Positions 1-8,457 of a stretch of DNA of 64,000 bases are shown piece by piece. The translations under genes were made by a program, and so were the position numbers. The notes under the pieces were generated by a model, which worked only from the letters and a program-made list of their open reading frames with translations, did not search any database and was not told where the DNA came from. Origin of the DNA: Aquipuribacter sp051216895. GTDB taxonomy: Bacteria; Actinomycetota; Actinomycetes; Actinomycetales; JBBAYJ01. The DNA lies in assembly GCF_051216895.1 (NCBI RefSeq), contig NZ_JBPKAO010000013.1:1-64000 (forward strand), written 5' to 3'. Every line of letters begins with the position of its first letter. Positions within the stretch are counted from its first letter, which is position 1.

Positions 1-136
1 CCGACCCGCCCCGGGTGGTCGAGCGCCGGATCAGGGCAAGCCCGTATCCACACCGCAATCAGAGGGGGCGACCCGGTCGGTCGCCTACGCCTCTGGCGCT
101 GAGCCCACCCGCCGCCGAGGCGCCCGGTGGACGCAC

Positions 137-180
137 GAACGGTCCGGTCGGTTCCCCCGAGGGCGCCGACCGGACCGTTC
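137..180. terminator. Hairpin terminator downstream of the ThuA-like gene
   Basis: A perfect 15-bp inverted repeat (GAACGGTCCGGTCGG at 137-151 and its complement at 166-180) flanks a 14-nt loop. It lies just beyond the stop of the minus-strand ThuA-like gene. No T-tract follows, which is usual for G+C-rich actinobacterial terminators. I see no supported gene in positions 1-136. Confidence 0.7.
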
Positions 181-208
181 CGCGCGTGCTGGTGCTGGTG
201 CTGGTCTG

Positions 209-1360
209 TCAGGCGGTGTCGCGCTGCCAGGTGCGCAGGTCCTCGACCTTGCTGATCAGCAGGTCACGGGCGTCGGCGTCGGTGACGTGGGCCCGGACCT
301 GCGCGACGGCGGCCGACAGCCGGGTCGCGGCGTGGGCGCTCTGCCCGGCCTCGGCCAGGGCCTCCGAGCGCACGACCTGGTTCGTGATGCGCTCCGCGGC
401 GTCCGCGGTGATGGTGCCGGCGGCGACCAGGTCGGCCAGCAGACCGTCCAGCTCGTTCCAGGTGACCAGGTCGGCCAGCAGGCCGTCCAGCTCGTTCCAG
501 GTGACGCAGTCCCCGCCGCCGTCGACCGCGCCGGCGGACCAGGCGATGCCGCCGAGCAGGTGCTGCAGGAAGTCCGGCTCGAGGTAGGAGGCCTCGGTGT
601 GGCCGCCTCCGGTGTACCAGGACCGGCCGCCCTCGAAGTTGTGGCACCAGGACAGCGGGTGGTCCGCACCCATGGCGTTGCGACCGGGGTCGTAGCTGGT
701 CTCGTCCAGGTTGGTCAGGACGCGGACGTCCTCCCGGGGCGACTGGTTGAAGTTGTACCACTCGTCGAAACGGGTCCAGGTGTCACCGAGGTGCTGGGTC
801 GAGGGGTGCGTGCGGTCCTCGACCTGCTGCACGGCGGTCTGGTTCCGGGGGTGGCTGACGAACCGGGCACCGCCCCCGCTGAGCCGGCCGTACCAGGGGA
901 CGGTGTGCATCGTGTCGGTCGCCGCGTGCACGCCGGCGTACCCGCCGCCGTCACGGATGTAGCCCTGGAACGCGGACAGCTCGTCGGGGTCCAGCAGGGT
1001 GGGCCGGGCGGGGTCGAGGTTGTTGGTGCCGTCGACCGTGGACACGAAGACGACCGTCGCGTACTGCGACAGGTCCTCCGCGGTGGTGAACGGCGTGGTG
1101 GCCATGGTCCGGGTCGGCTGACCGGGGGAGCTGCCCACCGGCGGGTCCCAGACGTCGACGGTGAAACCGTTGGCCTCGCCGAGGGCGATGATGGCGGTGG
1201 TCGCCTCGTCGATGCTGCTGTGGCGGAAGCCCAGGGTCTTGCCGACGACGAGCACCTCGTAGTCCTCGTCGGCAGCGACGGCCGGGGTGGCGACGGCGGC
1301 GAGCGGGAGCACGAGTGCGGCTCCCAGGGCAGCGGCGAGCATGGTACGGCGGTGGGTCAT
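209..1360 (-). CDS. Secreted ThuA-like domain protein with C-terminal FIMAH-like helical domain
   Basis: A 383-aa exported protein. The start at 1360 is chosen because GGAGG lies 6 nt upstream and a Sec signal peptide (residues 1-30, ending TPAVAA) follows at once; an upstream in-frame start would add 24 residues that do not fit a signal peptide. Residues about 33-280 resemble the ThuA/trehalose-utilization fold, a class I glutamine-amidotransferase-like domain common in secreted actinobacterial sugar or glycan proteins (motifs VVGKTLGFRHSSID and GGGYAGVHAATDT). The last 100 residues are helical and resemble a FIMAH-type C-terminal module. The first helix of that module is duplicated (VTWNELDGLLADL twice, about residues 286-311). 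The exact substrate is unknown. The gene stands alone, divergent from the next one. Confidence 0.85.
   Translation of the reverse strand: MTHRRTMLAAALGAALVLPLAAVATPAVAADEDYEVLVVGKTLGFRHSSIDEATTAIIALGEANGFTVDVWDPPVGSSPGQPTRTMATTPFTTAEDLSQYATVVFVSTVDGTNNLDPARPTLLDPDELSAFQGYIRDGGGYAGVHAATDTMHTVPWYGRLSGGGARFVSHPRNQTAVQQVEDRTHPSTQHLGDTWTRFDEWYNFNQSPREDVRVLTNLDETSYDPGRNAMGADHPLSWCHNFEGGRSWYTGGGHTEASYLEPDFLQHLLGGIAWSAGAVDGGGDCVTWNELDGLLADLVTWNELDGLLADLVAAGTITADAAERITNQVVRSEALAEAGQSAHAATRLSAAVAQVRAHVTDADARDLLISKVEDLRTWQRDTA
425..502. repeat. 39-bp tandem duplication inside the ThuA-like gene
   Basis: Two adjacent 39-nt units (425-463 and 464-502) differ at a single base (A or G in the CAG[A/G]CCG stretch). 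The length is a multiple of three, so 13 residues are repeated in frame in the C-terminal helical domain. One mismatch suggests a recent event. Confidence 0.95.
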
Positions 1361-1415
1361 GGGGGGCCTCCGGGACTTTCGGGCGTTCTGCGTTGAACGT
1401 CTCGTGTCACGGACG

Positions 1416-1444
1416 AACGTATGATCCGTCACTGGTCAGGTCAA
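1416..1444 (-). promoter_or_regulatory. Promoter of the ThuA-like gene
   Basis: Reading on the minus strand there is a -35 box TTGACC (1444-1439), a 17-bp spacer and a -10 box TACGTT (1421-1416). This predicts transcription starting about 50 nt before the start codon at 1360. It is a good match to a housekeeping actinobacterial promoter. Confidence 0.6.
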
Positions 1445-1509
1445 TACCTTTGGGCCCGCAACTTATGTTCCGTCATCAGTGGAAGTCGCCGACGACCCCA
1501 GGAGACTCG

Positions 1510-2205
1510 ATGGACCCCCGCACGCCAGCACCGACCACCACCAGCAGGGGACCCGGCGCCCCGGCGGTCGCGATCGCCCTGGCCGCGCTGCTGGTCGGGG
1601 GCGTCGTCGGCGGGGTCGTGGCCACCGCGGCCGGCGGTGACAACGGGTCGCCGGCCCCCGAGGCAGGGTCGGTCGAGGCCATCGCCGCCGAGCTGGCCGA
1701 GGGGCAGGCGGCCGCGTCGGCAGAGCTCAACGACGAGCTGGCGGAGGTGGCGGAGACCGCGCACGGCAGCGTCGAGGGCGTCCTGGCCGGGTTGGCGCAG
1801 GTCGCCCCGCCCGAGGGGGCCGTCCCCGTGGACGCGGACGTCGAGGCCGACCCGGCGGCCCTGGCCGCCGAGGTGGAGCAGGCCCGCGAGCGGTTGACGG
1901 CCACCGGTCAGGGGGCGGACGACCACGGCGTGACGCGGGCGGCGCTCATCGGCGCCCTGGACCTGCTCGCCGTGGCGGTCGAGGCGGCGTCCGAGCTGCC
2001 CCCGGGCGGGACCGAGCCGGACCAGGACGTCCTGGCCCGGGTGGCCCGGGACCGCGACGCGGCCGTGGACCTCTGGCAGGCCGGGGCCACCCGGCTGGAC
2101 ACCCTGGTGGTGGTCGGCGGCGGGGAGCACATCCACCTGTTCGTGGCCCCCGACGGGAACCCGGAGTCGCTGCCGCAGGAGTTCCAGGAGCTGCACGAGG
2201 ACTGA
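1510..2205 (+). CDS. Hypothetical membrane-anchored extracytoplasmic protein
   Basis: A 231-aa protein whose family I do not recognise. The start at 1510 follows AGGAG with a 5-nt gap. A short Pro/Thr-rich stretch is followed by a glycine- and valine-rich hydrophobic segment (about residues 17-43) that could be a membrane anchor or an uncleaved signal. The rest is acidic and alanine-rich, predicted helical, and ends with a distinctive block (GGGEHIHLFVAPDGNPESLP) before a Glu/His tail. It is divergent from the ThuA-like gene and convergent with the GTPase gene, so it is probably transcribed alone. The composition suggests a helical protein outside the membrane. Confidence 0.75.
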   Translation: MDPRTPAPTTTSRGPGAPAVAIALAALLVGGVVGGVVATAAGGDNGSPAPEAGSVEAIAAELAEGQAAASAELNDELAEVAETAHGSVEGVLAGLAQVAPPEGAVPVDADVEADPAALAAEVEQARERLTATGQGADDHGVTRAALIGALDLLAVAVEAASELPPGGTEPDQDVLARVARDRDAAVDLWQAGATRLDTLVVVGGGEHIHLFVAPDGNPESLPQEFQELHED

Positions 2206-2206
2206 G

Positions 2207-2233
2207 CGGGGTCGCCGGCAGCCAGCGACCCCG
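2207..2233. terminator. Bidirectional hairpin between convergent genes
   Basis: A perfect 9-bp stem (CGGGGTCGC at 2207-2215 and its complement at 2225-2233) with a 9-nt loop sits directly after the stop of the plus-strand hypothetical and before the end of the minus-strand GTPase gene. Confidence 0.6.
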
Positions 2234-2273
2234 ACGGGCGACGGTGACGACCGCCGCGCTCGGCGGCCGCGGG

Positions 2274-3410
2274 TCAGGCCTGCTCGACGCCGGTGGCGGT
2301 GGCCTTGCCGACGCCGGTGAACCGGCGACCGAGCTCCTTGGTGAACGCGTCCTTGAGCACGGACTGGTCGAACGCCAGCGTGCCCACCACGGTGTCGCTG
2401 CCGTACTTGCGGCAGACGGTGATCCACGCGGTCCCCATCGCGGCGGTGACCGACGAGGCCACTCCCGCCCCGATCAGCCCGCCGGTGATGGTGCCGGCGC
2501 CGGGGATGAGCTTGACCAGGCTCGTCGCCAGCGACCGCCCGGCCCCGGTCGTGGCCGCCACCGACCCCAGCGCGAGCAGGGTGGCGCGGTCCATCGGGAC
2601 GTTGTGCAGCAGGGCGATGCGGGACATCATCCGCAGCTGGATCGGGACCAGCAGGGCGGCGTCAGCGAACGGGATCGGGGTCGCCGCCGCGGCGCCGGCT
2701 GCGGCCGCCGCGGAGGCCACGACTTTTTTTGCCTCCCTCGCCTTCGCGTCACCGCTCACCCGTTGCGCGGCCACCAGCGCCGCCTGCACGCCCTCGGGGG
2801 CCACCAGGCGGCTCTGCTCGACCAGCTCGGCCAGGCCGTGGGCGGGCCAGCCGGCGAAGTCGTCGCCCTGGGCCATCACCGGCCAGGCGCGACCACCGAC
2901 GACCGGCAGGTCCATCTCGCGGACGGCGTGGTGGAACGCGACGGCGTCGGGGTGGGGGCGCCCGTCGCGCATCGGCACCTTGGTCATGACCAGGAGCACC
3001 GGGATGCCCAGGTCCACCAGGGTCTGCATGACGGTGCGCTCACTGTCCTGGATGCGCAGGTCGGAGGCCTGCACGCAGAACCACGCCACGTGGATCCGCT
3101 CCGCCTCGGGCCGGGTCCGGGAGTGCGCCACCAGGGCCGTCAGCTCGGCCACGATCGTGTCGGTGTCGTCCCCGATCTCCAGGCCCTTGGTGTCCACGAC
3201 CTGCAGCCCGACGCCCTCGCGGCGGTAGAGGTGGCTGGTCTGCGTCACCGGCCGACCGATGCCCGTCTCGGCCAGGGTCTCCCCGAACACGGCGTTGACC
3301 AGCGTCGACTTGCCCACCCCGGTCCGGCCGAGCACGACGAGGGTGAAGGTGCCGAGGGACTGCGTCTCGTGGTCGAACGCGGCCTGGAACCCCTTGTCGG
3401 CGACGTTCAC
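2274..3410 (-). CDS. P-loop GTPase with C-terminal hydrophobic DUF697-like region
   Basis: A 378-aa TRAFAC-class GTPase. G1 is GRTGVGKST (residues 28-36), G3 is DTKG (73-76), and the G4 position reads TKVP (143-146) rather than the canonical T/NKxD. The C-terminal half has alanine/glycine-rich hydrophobic stretches with a short motif PIPFADAALLVPIQ, as in DUF697-type GTPases that sit on membranes. The start is GTG at 3410; no clear ribosome binding site is seen. Codons 228-229 are both AAA, giving a run of seven adenines in a gene that otherwise uses AAG. It is divergent from the RNA ligase-like gene with only 50 bp between starts. The cellular role is unknown. Confidence 0.85.
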   Translation of the reverse strand: MNVADKGFQAAFDHETQSLGTFTLVVLGRTGVGKSTLVNAVFGETLAETGIGRPVTQTSHLYRREGVGLQVVDTKGLEIGDDTDTIVAELTALVAHSRTRPEAERIHVAWFCVQASDLRIQDSERTVMQTLVDLGIPVLLVMTKVPMRDGRPHPDAVAFHHAVREMDLPVVGGRAWPVMAQGDDFAGWPAHGLAELVEQSRLVAPEGVQAALVAAQRVSGDAKAREAKKVVASAAAAAGAAAATPIPFADAALLVPIQLRMMSRIALLHNVPMDRATLLALGSVAATTGAGRSLATSLVKLIPGAGTITGGLIGAGVASSVTAAMGTAWITVCRKYGSDTVVGTLAFDQSVLKDAFTKELGRRFTGVGKATATGVEQA

Positions 3411-3448
3411 GCGGTCGGCGACGGGTCGTGGGATCTGATCACCGGACC

Positions 3449-3454
3449 CATGAT
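3449..3454 (+). promoter_or_regulatory. -10 box of a leaderless promoter (RNA ligase-like gene)
   Basis: CATGAT lies 6 nt before the ATG at 3461, with no ribosome binding site between. That geometry puts the transcription start at or next to the start codon. Confidence 0.45.
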
Positions 3455-3460
3455 GCCCGC

Positions 3461-4015
3461 ATGGTGCAGTCTGTCGAGCTGGTGCTGGACCCCGCTCTCG
3501 AGGAGCGGGTGCGGGCCCAGTGGCGGGCCCTGGTCGAGGCCGACCTGCCCAGCCTGGGCCGGCACACCGGGCCCACCAACCGCCCGCACGTCACGCTCGG
3601 CGTGGCCCAGGGCGTGGCCCCGGAGCACGAGGAGCGGCTGGTCGCGGCGGTGGACGCCGCCCGGGCCCTGCCCCTGCCGGTACGCCTCGGCGGCCTGGTG
3701 CTGCTCGGCGGTCACAAGCACGTCCTGGCCCGGCTCGTGGTGCCGTCGGTGGCGCTGCTGCAGCTGCACGGCGCGGTCCACCAGGCCTGGCGGGACACGC
3801 TGGACCGGCCGGACCACATGGCGCCGGGGGTCTGGACCCCGCACGTGACCCTCGCGCTGCACCTGAACGACAGCCAGGTGGGGCAGGCGCTGACGGCGCT
3901 GCGCCGGATGCCGGACGCCGGCCGGGACGCGGACGGCGAGGCGGTGGCGCTGCGCCGCTGGGACTCCACCGCCCGGGTGGTGTGGGAGGTCGGCCGGCCG
4001 CCCCCGGCCGGCTGA
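3461..4015 (+). CDS. 2'-5' RNA ligase family (2H phosphoesterase) protein
   Basis: A 184-aa protein with the two HxT signatures of the 2H phosphoesterase superfamily: HVTLG at residues 43-47 and HVTLA at 128-132. The length is typical of the family. Members open 2',3'-cyclic or form 2'-5' phosphodiester bonds in RNA or nucleotides; the substrate here cannot be read from the sequence. The ATG at 3461 is preferred over an in-frame GTG at 3428 because it lies just after a -10-like CATGAT and the family domain begins at once (VELVLDP). The C-terminus has a proline-rich tail. Confidence 0.85.
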   Translation: MVQSVELVLDPALEERVRAQWRALVEADLPSLGRHTGPTNRPHVTLGVAQGVAPEHEERLVAAVDAARALPLPVRLGGLVLLGGHKHVLARLVVPSVALLQLHGAVHQAWRDTLDRPDHMAPGVWTPHVTLALHLNDSQVGQALTALRRMPDAGRDADGEAVALRRWDSTARVVWEVGRPPPAG

Positions 4016-4038
4016 CCCGCCCACCCGACGGGGTCGTG

Positions 4039-4121
4039 GGCGTACCGTCCAGCGACGCAGGAGCGGCCCCCGCCGGTGCTCGACCGCCCGACCCGCGTGT
4101 CGCGTCGTTGGGCGGTACGCC
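4039..4121. terminator. Long imperfect inverted repeat between convergent genes
   Basis: Arms at 4039-4058 and 4102-4121 match at 18 of 20 positions and enclose 43 nt. The element fills the gap between the RNA ligase-like gene and the 3' end of hrpA, so it can act as a terminator for both strands. Confidence 0.55.
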
Positions 4122-4123
4122 GC

Positions 4124-7100
4124 TCAGCCCCGCGCGGCGGTCCAGGCGGCCAGCGCGTTGCGGATCCGCTTCTCGCTCACCGGGTGCGCCGTCCCCAGCT
4201 GCTGGGCGAAGACGCTGACGCGCAGCTCCTCGACCATCCACCGGACCTCCAGCAGCGACGCCGGGACCGCGACGCCGTCCGGCAGCGTGTCGACCACGTC
4301 GAGGTAGGCGTCGTAGGCGGGCAGCACCTTGTCCAGCAGCAGGGCGTCCCGGCCCGGGTCCACCTCGGCGGCGTCCAGCCGACGTTCGACGGCGGCCAGA
4401 TAGCGCAGCACGTGAGGCAGCCGCTCGGCCCCGGTGGCCAGCACGAAGCCCTGCGCGACCAACCAGTCCACCTGCGCCCGGACGTCGGCGACCGTGTCGC
4501 GCAGCGCGGGCGAGGTGAGCCGGGACAGCCGGTCACGGACGCCGTGCGCCGCCGACAGCACCCGCGACACGGTCCGGACGACCTCCTCGGTGACGGGGTG
4601 GACGTCGGCGCGGACGACCTCGCGCAGCGCGTCGACGGCCGCGCGGTCCCGCACCGGCCACGTCCCGCCGGGTCGGTGCTGGCGCACGAGGGAGGTGACG
4701 GCCGCAGCCAGGCAGTCCTCGAGCATGTCCAGCACCGACGGGTACGGCGTCCACGACAACGCCAGCCGGGTCGGCACGTCCAGCGTCTTCGCGATGGCCC
4801 CCAGCGGGGAGCGCAGGTCCAGCAGGACGGCGCGACGGACCCCGCGGTCGTGCGCCACCACCGCCGCCTCGCGCGAGGACAGCACCCGCACGCCCAGCGT
4901 CGCGCCCTCGTCGACCCACGCCGGCCAGCCGCGCACCTCGTGCCCGGCGACCTCGCGCTCGACGACGTCGGGCAGGAGCTCGACGGGGGCGGCGTCCAGG
5001 CCGCGGCGCTCCATCGACGCGGTGGCCCTGGACAGCGAGTCCTGGGCCCGGCCGGCGAGGCGACCGCGCAGGTCGTCGACGTCGCCGCCCTCGGCCAGGA
5101 CCGTGCCCTTCGTGTCCACCACCCGCACCCGCATCCGCAGGTGCGCCGGCAACCCGGAGGCGTCCAGGTCGTCGGCCTGCACGACGGGCCCACCCAGCTC
5201 GGTCAGGGCGCGCGCGACCACGGCCCGCACCTCGCCGGACGGCGTCGTCCCGCCCGGTGCCACCCGCTCCAGGACGCCCGCCGCGTGGTCGGGGGCCGGC
5301 GCGAACGAGCGGCGCAGCGCCTTGGGCAGCGAGCGGACCAGCGCCGTGACCAGCTCCTCGCGCAGACCCGGCACCAGCCAGCCGAGCGCGTCGGCGTCGA
5401 GGGCGGCCAGCACCTGCTCGGGGACGGTCACCGTCACGCCGTCGTCGGAGGCGCCGGGGGAGAACCGGTACGCCAGCGGCAGCGCGACCGTGCCGTCCAG
5501 GTGCGGCACGTCCAGGTGGTCGGGGAACTGCTCGACCACCGGCCCGGCCCGGCCGTCGCCGGCCAGCACGTCGGCCCGGGTCATGGTGAGCAGGTCGGGT
5601 GCGTCACGGCGGGCCTGCTTCCACCAGGCGTCGAAGTGCCGCGCCGAGACCACGTCACCGGGGACGCGCGCGTCGTAGAACGCGAACACCGCGGTGTCGT
5701 CCACGACGACGTCGCGACGCCGCGTGCGCTCCTCGATCTCACGCACCTCGGCCATCAGGGCGGCGTTGTCGGCCAGGAACGCGTGCCGGCTCTCCCAGTC
5801 GCGCTCCACCAGGCCGTGGCGCAGGAACAGCTCACGCGACAGGGCCGGGTCGACCCGGGAGTAGCCCACGGTCCGGGCGGCCACGAGCGGGATGCCGTAG
5901 AGCGTGACCTTCTCGGTCGCCTCGACCTGGCCGCGGCCGGCGTTCCAGCGGGGCTCGGAGTAGGTGCGTCGGACCAGGTGCCCCGCGACCGGCTCGACCC
6001 AGTCCGGTTCGATGACGGCGCAGTCGCGGGCGAACAACCGGGCGGTCTCGACCAGCTCGGTCGCCATCACCCAGCGGGGCCCGGCGTTCTTGGCCCGCTT
6101 GGCCCCCGACGTCCCGGCGGGTCGCGCGCGGGGCAGCACCGACCCGGAACCGATCGAGAACCGGGTGCCACGGGCGCCCAGGTAGTCGGTGGCGTCGCCC
6201 TCACGGAACCCGATGTGCGACAGCAGCCCGGGCAGCAGGCTGCGGTGGACGGTGTCGGCGACCGACGCCTCGAGCTGGGCGTAGGCCCCCGCGTCGGACC
6301 CTCGGCGGGGCTCGTCCTCGGGACGCAGCAGGCCGTTCGGCCCCAGCTTCGCCTCCTTGCACACCTGCCGCAGCTGCCCGTCCAGGTCGAACCACTCCCG
6401 CACCCGGGCATGGTGCAGGTGCTCGGCCAGGCACATCCGCCGGAACGCCGAGCTGGACAGCTCCTCGCGCCGGGCCTTGAGGTAGCGCCACAGGGCCAGC
6501 CGGGTCAGCAGGTCCGAGCCCTCGACCCGGAACCGTCGGTGGGCCAGCTCGGCGCGGGCCTCGTCGTCGGACGGCCGCTGCCGCACGTCGATGATCGACA
6601 GCCCCGCCACCAGCGCCCGCACCTCGTCCAGGCAGCCGTTGGTGTCGGCCTCCAGCAGCATCCGGCCCAGCCGGGGGTCGACGGGCAGCCGGGCCAGGGT
6701 GCGCCCGACCGGCGTCAGCCGCCGGTGGCGGGTGACCCGGCCCCGCTCGTCCTGCTCGAGCTCCTCCGCGACCGCCCCGAGCTCCTCGAGCAGGGCCAGG
6801 CCGTCCTTGACCTGCCGCGGGTCCGGCGGGTCGAGCCAGTCCAGCTCCTCGATGTCGTCGATGCCCAGGCTGGTCAGCTGCAGCAGGACGCTGGCCAGGT
6901 TAGTGCGGCGGACCTCGGGCTCGGTGAACTCCGGCCGGGCGTCGTGGTCGGCCTCGCCGTACAGCCGGATCGCGACCCCGGGTGCGAGCCGGCCGGAGCG
7001 ACCGGCTCGCTGGGTGGCGCTGGCCTGGCTGATCGGCTCGATCGGCAGGCGCTGCACCTTGGTCCGCAACGAGTACCGGCTGATCCGGGCCAGGCCGGTG

Positions 7101-8122
7101 TCCACGACGTAGCGGATGCCGGGCACCGTCAGCGAGGTCTCGGCGACGTTGGTGCTGACGATCACGCGGGTCCCCGCGTGCGGGGCGAAGATCCGGTGCT
7201 GGTCCGCCGCGGACAGCCGCGCGAACAGCGGCAGCACCTCCAGCCCGAGCACCGAGCCGGACAGCTGGCGGGTGAGCGCCTCGCACGCCTCGCGGATCTC
7301 CCGCTCGCCGGAGCAGAACACCAGGACGTCGCCGTCGCCCTCGGTCAGCAGCTCGGTCACGGCGTCGACCACGGCCTGCGGCTCGTCCCGGTCGTCACCG
7401 GCCTCGGCCTCGTCGCCGGAGTAGGGCCGGTAGCGGATGTCGACGGGGTAGGTACGCCCCGACACCTCGACCACCGGGGCGCCGCCGAAGTGGTCGGCGA
7501 AGCGCTGCGGGTCGATGGTCGCGCTGGTGATGACGAGGTGCAGGTCGGGCCGCCTCGGCAGCAGCCGGTGCAGGTAGCCCAGCAGCACGTCGACGTTGAG
7601 CGACCGCTCGTGGGCCTCGTCGACGATGATCGTGTCGTAGCGACGCAGCATCGGGTCGCGCTGGATCTCGGCCAGCAGGATGCCGTCGGTCATCACCTTG
7701 AGCACGGTGCTGGGACCGGTGGAGTCGGTGAAGCGGACCGCGAAGCCGACGTGCTGGCCCAGCGGGGTGCCGACCTCCTCCGCGATCCGCTCCGCCACGC
7801 TCCGCGCGGCGATCCGCCGGGGCTGGGTGTGCCCGATCAGGCCGGTCGTGCCGCGCCCGGCCTCCAGGGCCAGCTTGGGCAGCTGGGTGGTCTTGCCCGA
7901 GCCCGTGGCGCCCGCGACGACGACGACCTGGTGGTCGCGGATCAGCCGGACCAGCTCCTCACGGCGACCGGAGACCGGCAGGTCCTCCGGGTAGCGCAGC
8001 GGCGGCATGGTCTCGCGCGCGGCGGCCAGGCGGGCGGTCTGACGCTGCGCCTGCTGCCCCTGCCCCGAGGAGGGGCGCCGTCCGCGACCGGACCGGCGGG
8101 CGGGACGCGTGGGGGAGGACAT
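4124..8122 (-). CDS. hrpA: ATP-dependent RNA helicase HrpA
   Basis: A 1332-aa DEAH-box RNA helicase, close to the usual length of bacterial HrpA. Walker A GATGSGKT is at residues 71-78, DEAH at 168-171, motif III SAT at 200-202, and motif VI QRAGRSGR follows. Behind the RecA-like pair come the winged-helix/HA2 and OB regions, then the long C-terminal region (DUF3418) found only in bacterial HrpA. HrpA unwinds structured RNA and in E. coli acts in mRNA processing and rescue of stalled ribosomes. The ATG at 8122 is preferred to the GTG at 8131 because a TACCCT -10-like box ends one base before the GTG and ten before the ATG. The basic N-terminus (about 35 residues) is low complexity. The long plus-strand open frame over this gene is a shadow. 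Confidence 0.97.
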   Translation of the reverse strand: MSSPTRPARRSGRGRRPSSGQGQQAQRQTARLAAARETMPPLRYPEDLPVSGRREELVRLIRDHQVVVVAGATGSGKTTQLPKLALEAGRGTTGLIGHTQPRRIAARSVAERIAEEVGTPLGQHVGFAVRFTDSTGPSTVLKVMTDGILLAEIQRDPMLRRYDTIIVDEAHERSLNVDVLLGYLHRLLPRRPDLHLVITSATIDPQRFADHFGGAPVVEVSGRTYPVDIRYRPYSGDEAEAGDDRDEPQAVVDAVTELLTEGDGDVLVFCSGEREIREACEALTRQLSGSVLGLEVLPLFARLSAADQHRIFAPHAGTRVIVSTNVAETSLTVPGIRYVVDTGLARISRYSLRTKVQRLPIEPISQASATQRAGRSGRLAPGVAIRLYGEADHDARPEFTEPEVRRTNLASVLLQLTSLGIDDIEELDWLDPPDPRQVKDGLALLEELGAVAEELEQDERGRVTRHRRLTPVGRTLARLPVDPRLGRMLLEADTNGCLDEVRALVAGLSIIDVRQRPSDDEARAELAHRRFRVEGSDLLTRLALWRYLKARREELSSSAFRRMCLAEHLHHARVREWFDLDGQLRQVCKEAKLGPNGLLRPEDEPRRGSDAGAYAQLEASVADTVHRSLLPGLLSHIGFREGDATDYLGARGTRFSIGSGSVLPRARPAGTSGAKRAKNAGPRWVMATELVETARLFARDCAVIEPDWVEPVAGHLVRRTYSEPRWNAGRGQVEATEKVTLYGIPLVAARTVGYSRVDPALSRELFLRHGLVERDWESRHAFLADNAALMAEVREIEERTRRRDVVVDDTAVFAFYDARVPGDVVSARHFDAWWKQARRDAPDLLTMTRADVLAGDGRAGPVVEQFPDHLDVPHLDGTVALPLAYRFSPGASDDGVTVTVPEQVLAALDADALGWLVPGLREELVTALVRSLPKALRRSFAPAPDHAAGVLERVAPGGTTPSGEVRAVVARALTELGGPVVQADDLDASGLPAHLRMRVRVVDTKGTVLAEGGDVDDLRGRLAGRAQDSLSRATASMERRGLDAAPVELLPDVVEREVAGHEVRGWPAWVDEGATLGVRVLSSREAAVVAHDRGVRRAVLLDLRSPLGAIAKTLDVPTRLALSWTPYPSVLDMLEDCLAAAVTSLVRQHRPGGTWPVRDRAAVDALREVVRADVHPVTEEVVRTVSRVLSAAHGVRDRLSRLTSPALRDTVADVRAQVDWLVAQGFVLATGAERLPHVLRYLAAVERRLDAAEVDPGRDALLLDKVLPAYDAYLDVVDTLPDGVAVPASLLEVRWMVEELRVSVFAQQLGTAHPVSEKRIRNALAAWTAARG

Positions 8123-8159
8123 GGCGTCCACGAGGGTAGGCCCGCGACGCGACCGGTGC

Positions 8160-8411
8160 TCACGAGGGAGGCGCGCCGCCCGGCGGGTCGGTGACGGCCA
8201 GCAGCCAGCGCGACACCCGGGCCACGTGGTCGGTGGTCGTCGACGGCACCGGGGACCGCGTCCGCGACCCGGTCAGCCGCCGGACCGGCACCCAGATCGC
8301 CCGCTCCGGCAGCGACGGCGAGGGCTTCGGGCAGATCCAGCCGACGCGGGCCGTGGCCCCACCGGACCTCCGGCGCCGACGGGCCCGGGTGGCGTACGTG
8401 TCCGGCGTCAC
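8160..8411 (-). CDS. Possible small basic protein upstream of hrpA
   Basis: An 83-aa open frame (GTG at 8411) that fills the 335-bp gap between hrpA and the divergent DMT transporter gene and ends 37 nt before the hrpA start. It is Arg-rich at the N-terminus, with a mixed core (WICPKPSP, then WVPVRRLTGSRT) that looks more like a globular protein than an antisense shadow. No family recognised and no clear ribosome binding site. It could be co-transcribed with hrpA. If it is not a gene, this gap holds nothing else that I can identify apart from the DMT promoter. Confidence 0.35.
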   Translation of the reverse strand: MTPDTYATRARRRRRSGGATARVGWICPKPSPSLPERAIWVPVRRLTGSRTRSPVPSTTTDHVARVSRWLLAVTDPPGGAPPS

Positions 8412-8445
8412 CCCGTCCCGGGTCGAGCGGTGGCGAGGGCCGACC

Positions 8446-8451
8446 TACCCT
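8446..8451 (+). promoter_or_regulatory. -10 box of a leaderless promoter (DMT transporter gene)
   Basis: TACCCT lies exactly 6 nt before the GTG at 8458, matching the TANNNT consensus and the spacing of leaderless actinobacterial genes. This box decides the start of the transporter. Confidence 0.6.
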
Positions 8452-8457
8452 GGACCG

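Noticed and set aside
4076..8194. A 1372-codon open frame on the plus strand across hrpA
   Set aside because: It is the complement of a strongly supported helicase gene. The translation is rich in Arg, Gly, Pro, Gln and His without any domain, as expected of a G+C-rich shadow.
8191..8457. N-terminal extension of the DMT transporter frame
   Set aside because: The 89 extra codons are Arg-rich and not conserved-looking, and a TACCCT box lies exactly 6 nt before the GTG at 8458.
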